This document shows positions 60,909 to 64,000 of a DNA stretch of 64,000 bases, in pieces; positions within the stretch are counted from its first letter, which is position 1; the number at the start of each line of letters is the position of its first letter. Origin of the DNA: Corynebacterium marinum DSM 44953. Lineage in GTDB: Bacteria > Actinomycetota > Actinomycetes > Mycobacteriales > Mycobacteriaceae. The stretch lies in contig NZ_CP007790.1 in the NCBI RefSeq assembly GCF_000835165.1, positions 1,302,001 through 1,366,000 of the forward strand, written 5' to 3'. The notes beneath the pieces were generated by a model. The model saw nothing but the letters and a program-made list of their open reading frames with translations. It had not been told where the DNA came from and searched no databases. The translations under genes were made by a program, and so were the position numbers.

Positions 60909-62126
60909 CTAACGGTCGAGGACGGACACGCCCGGCAGTTCCTTGCCCTCGAGGAACTCGAGGGAGGCGCCGCCGCCGGTGGAGATGTGGGAGAAGCCGT
61001 CCTCCTTGAGGCCGAGGACGCGGACGGAGGCGGCGGAGTCGCCGCCGCCGACGACGGAGAAGGAGCCGTTGTCGGCGGTTGCGTCGATGATGGCCTGGGC
61101 GACGCCCTTGGTGCCCTGGGAGAAGGGAGCCATCTCGAACACGCCCATCGGGCCGTTCCAGAATACGGTCTTCGAGGTGGCGATGACCTCGGCGAACTTC
61201 TCCACCGAGTCCGGGCCGATGTCCGGGGAGAGCCAGCCCTCCGGGATGCCGTCGAGGGCGACGACCTTGTGCTCGGAGTCGGCGGAGAACTCGGCGGCCG
61301 CGACCAGGTCGACGGGCAGGACGATCTTGTCGCCGAAGCGCTCAAGGAGATCGCGGCAGGTGTCGATCATCTCCTCCTGCAGCAGGGACTTCTGGGTGTT
61401 GTAGCCCTGGGCGGCGAGGAAGGTGTAGCACATGCCGCCGCCGATGATGATCTTGTCGGCCTTGCCTGCCAGCGCCTCGATGACGCCCAGCTTGTCGGAG
61501 ACCTTGGAGCCGCCGAGGATGACCACGTAGGGGGATTCCGGGTTGACGGCGGTCTTCTCCAGGACGGAGATCTCCTTCTCCACCAGCTTGCCGGCGTAGG
61601 CCGGGAGACGCTTCGCCACGTCGTACACGGAGGCCTGCGCGCGGTGGACGACACCGAAGCCGTCGGAGACGAAGGCGCCGTTGTCGGCGGCGAGCTCGAC
61701 GAGCTGGTCGGCGAACTCGCCGCGCTCGGCCTCGTCCTTGGAGGTCTCGCGGGCGTCGAAACGCACGTTCTCGAGGAGGAGAACGTCGCCCTCGGTGAGT
61801 CCGTTGGCTCGCTCGTGCGCGTCCTCGCCGACGACGTCGCCGGCCAGTGCCACGTACTGGCCGAGTGCCTCGGAGAGGGCCTCGGCGACCGGGGCGAGGG
61901 AGTACCTGGCGTTGACCTCACCCTTGGGGCGGCCGAGGTGAGCCATGACGATGACCTTGGCGCCGCCCTCGACCAGAGCCTGCAGCGTCGGCAGGGAGGC
62001 GGTGATGCGGCCCGGGTCGGTGATCTCGCCGGCGTCGTTGAGCGGGACGTTGAAGTCCGAACGGACGAGGACGTGGCGGCCGTCGACGCCTTCGTCGAGA
62101 AGGTCCTGCAGGGTCTTTACGGTCAT
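60909..62126 (-). CDS. pgk: phosphoglycerate kinase
   Basis: 405 residues. Conserved parts: [12 protein letters not shown] (about 22-33), [24 protein letters not shown], the hinge [14 protein letters not shown] and the nucleotide loop [10 protein letters not shown] near the C-terminus. Start ATG 62126 follows AAGGAG with 7 nt. It makes ATP and 3-phosphoglycerate in glycolysis. Confidence 0.97.
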   Translation of the reverse strand: MTVKTLQDLLDEGVDGRHVLVRSDFNVPLNDAGEITDPGRITASLPTLQALVEGGAKVIVMAHLGRPKGEVNARYSLAPVAEALSEALGQYVALAGDVVGEDAHERANGLTEGDVLLLENVRFDARETSKDEAERGEFADQLVELAADNGAFVSDGFGVVHRAQASVYDVAKRLPAYAGKLVEKEISVLEKTAVNPESPYVVILGGSKVSDKLGVIEALAGKADKIIIGGGMCYTFLAAQGYNTQKSLLQEEMIDTCRDLLERFGDKIVLPVDLVAAAEFSADSEHKVVALDGIPEGWLSPDIGPDSVEKFAEVIATSKTVFWNGPMGVFEMAPFSQGTKGVAQAIIDATADNGSFSVVGGGDSAASVRVLGLKEDGFSHISTGGGASLEFLEGKELPGVSVLDR

Positions 62127-62245
62127 GGCTGACTCCTTGACTTTAAGGGTGGTGTGGAAGAGAGGCGGCTGAATTGTAGTGCTCGGCCGGACAGCCGAAC
62201 GGCCCGACGTGTGCCGAGGCACACCCCGGGCCGCAGGGTCACGCT

Positions 62246-62272
62246 CCCCCGGCCTCAACCGTGGGCCGGGGG
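62246..62272. terminator. GC hairpin between gap and pgk
   Basis: CCCCCGGCC (62246-62254) pairs with GGCCGGGGG (62264-62272), a 9-bp stem 14 nt past the gap stop. There is no T-run, so it may attenuate or process the gap-pgk transcript rather than fully stop it. Confidence 0.5.
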
Positions 62273-62286
62273 TGCTGTGTGGGATG

Positions 62287-63600
<1,314 letters not shown>

Positions 63601-64000
63601 TCAGGCGCCCTCGAGCAGATCGTCGGTGACGGCTTCGTTCGTGTCGGGAATGTCCATTTCCTCGGCCCGCTTGTCCGCCATCGACAGCAGCCGCCGGATG
63701 CGGCCGGCGACGGCGTCCTTCGTCATCTGCGGGTCCGCCAGACGGCCGAGTTCCTCCAGCGAAGCCTGGCGGTGGGCGACGCGCAGCTGGCCGGCCTCGG
63801 CGAGATGCTCGGGGACGTCGTCGCCGAGGATCTGCATGGCACGCTCCACCCGCGCGGCCGCCGCGACCGCCGCCCGCGCGGAGCGCCGCAGGTTGGCGTC
63901 GTCGAAGTTGGCCAGCCGGTTGGCCGTGGAACGACCCTCCCGCCGCAGGCGTTTGTCCTCCCATTCCAACCGAATCTGCTGGGCTCCCATCCGGGTGAGC
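63601..64000 (-). CDS. whiA: WhiA DNA-binding protein (C-terminal part, cut by window edge)
   Basis: The last 133 residues of WhiA, the sporulation/cell-division regulator also found in non-sporulating actinobacteria. The open frame runs past 64000. The C-terminal helix-turn-helix domain is visible: [30 protein letters not shown], then [31 protein letters not shown]. An ATG at 63990 is internal, not the start. The gene precedes gap on the same strand, as in related species. Confidence 0.93.
   Translation of the reverse strand, partial: LTRMGAQQIRLEWEDKRLRREGRSTANRLANFDDANLRRSARAAVAAAARVERAMQILGDDVPEHLAEAGQLRVAHRQASLEELGRLADPQMTKDAVAGRIRRLLSMADKRAEEMDIPDTNEAVTDDLLEGA

Overview
The window is about 66% GC and looks like the chromosomal core of a Corynebacterium. 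The evidence is mycothiol synthesis (mshC), a lipomannan mannosyltransferase (mptB), an aconitase with its AcnR-type regulator and AcnR-like operator, the tkt-tal-zwf-opcA-pgl and gap-pgk-tpi-ppc-secG clusters, and a ripA/Rv1476-like/acn/acnR order shared with mycobacteria. No phage, CRISPR array, defence island or biosynthetic cluster is visible. The only clear mobile DNA is one intact IS5-family element.

Layout. 1-3.6 kb: start of fhs, a Dcu-type C4-dicarboxylate carrier and aspA, a pair suited to aspartate/fumarate metabolism. 3.7-8.1 kb: a leftward run hisG-hisE-HAD phosphatase-small acidic protein-mshC-uppP. 8.15-12.3 kb: a frameshifted aldo/keto reductase, a lipoprotein and pyrD, with the IS element inserted exactly in the pyrD stop codon. 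12.3-19.8 kb: small conserved genes, tRNA-Leu(GAG), a DedA/VTT protein, SPFH-NfeD, DUF3097 and ferrochelatase. 19.9-26.6 kb: ripA with a long regulated leader, an Rv1476-like membrane protein, acn and acnR. 26.6-37 kb: two glutamine-amidotransferase-like paralogs, membrane and SDR proteins, an ACT/DUF711 pair, a P2-type ATPase and an ABC-F protein. 37-43.4 kb: the complete suf operon (sufR-B-D-C-S-U-T). 43.5-50 kb: mptB, an ABC-2 exporter, ctaA, qor and ctaB (heme O/A synthesis). 50.3-56.9 kb: the pentose-phosphate operon. 57-64 kb: secG, ppc, tpiA, pgk, gap and the 3' end of whiA.

How the genes connect. Central carbon genes (acn, tkt to pgl, ppc, tpi, pgk, gap) dominate, together with iron-sulfur cluster assembly that feeds the cluster enzymes Acn, SufR and the actinobacterial ferrochelatase, and heme synthesis (hemH, ctaA, ctaB). 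Envelope functions are ripA, uppP, mptB and secG.

The most striking global signal is promoter architecture. At least 23 genes have a TANNNT -10 hexamer ending only 6-8 nt before their start codon, as expected for leaderless mRNAs, while many central-metabolism and operon-internal genes carry Shine-Dalgarno sequences. Other points for a second look are the IS insertion that regenerates the pyrD stop codon but cuts pyrD from its terminator, the frameshifted aldo/keto reductase, the ripA leader with MtrA-like and GlxR-like sites, and a perfect 12-bp palindrome upstream of sufR.
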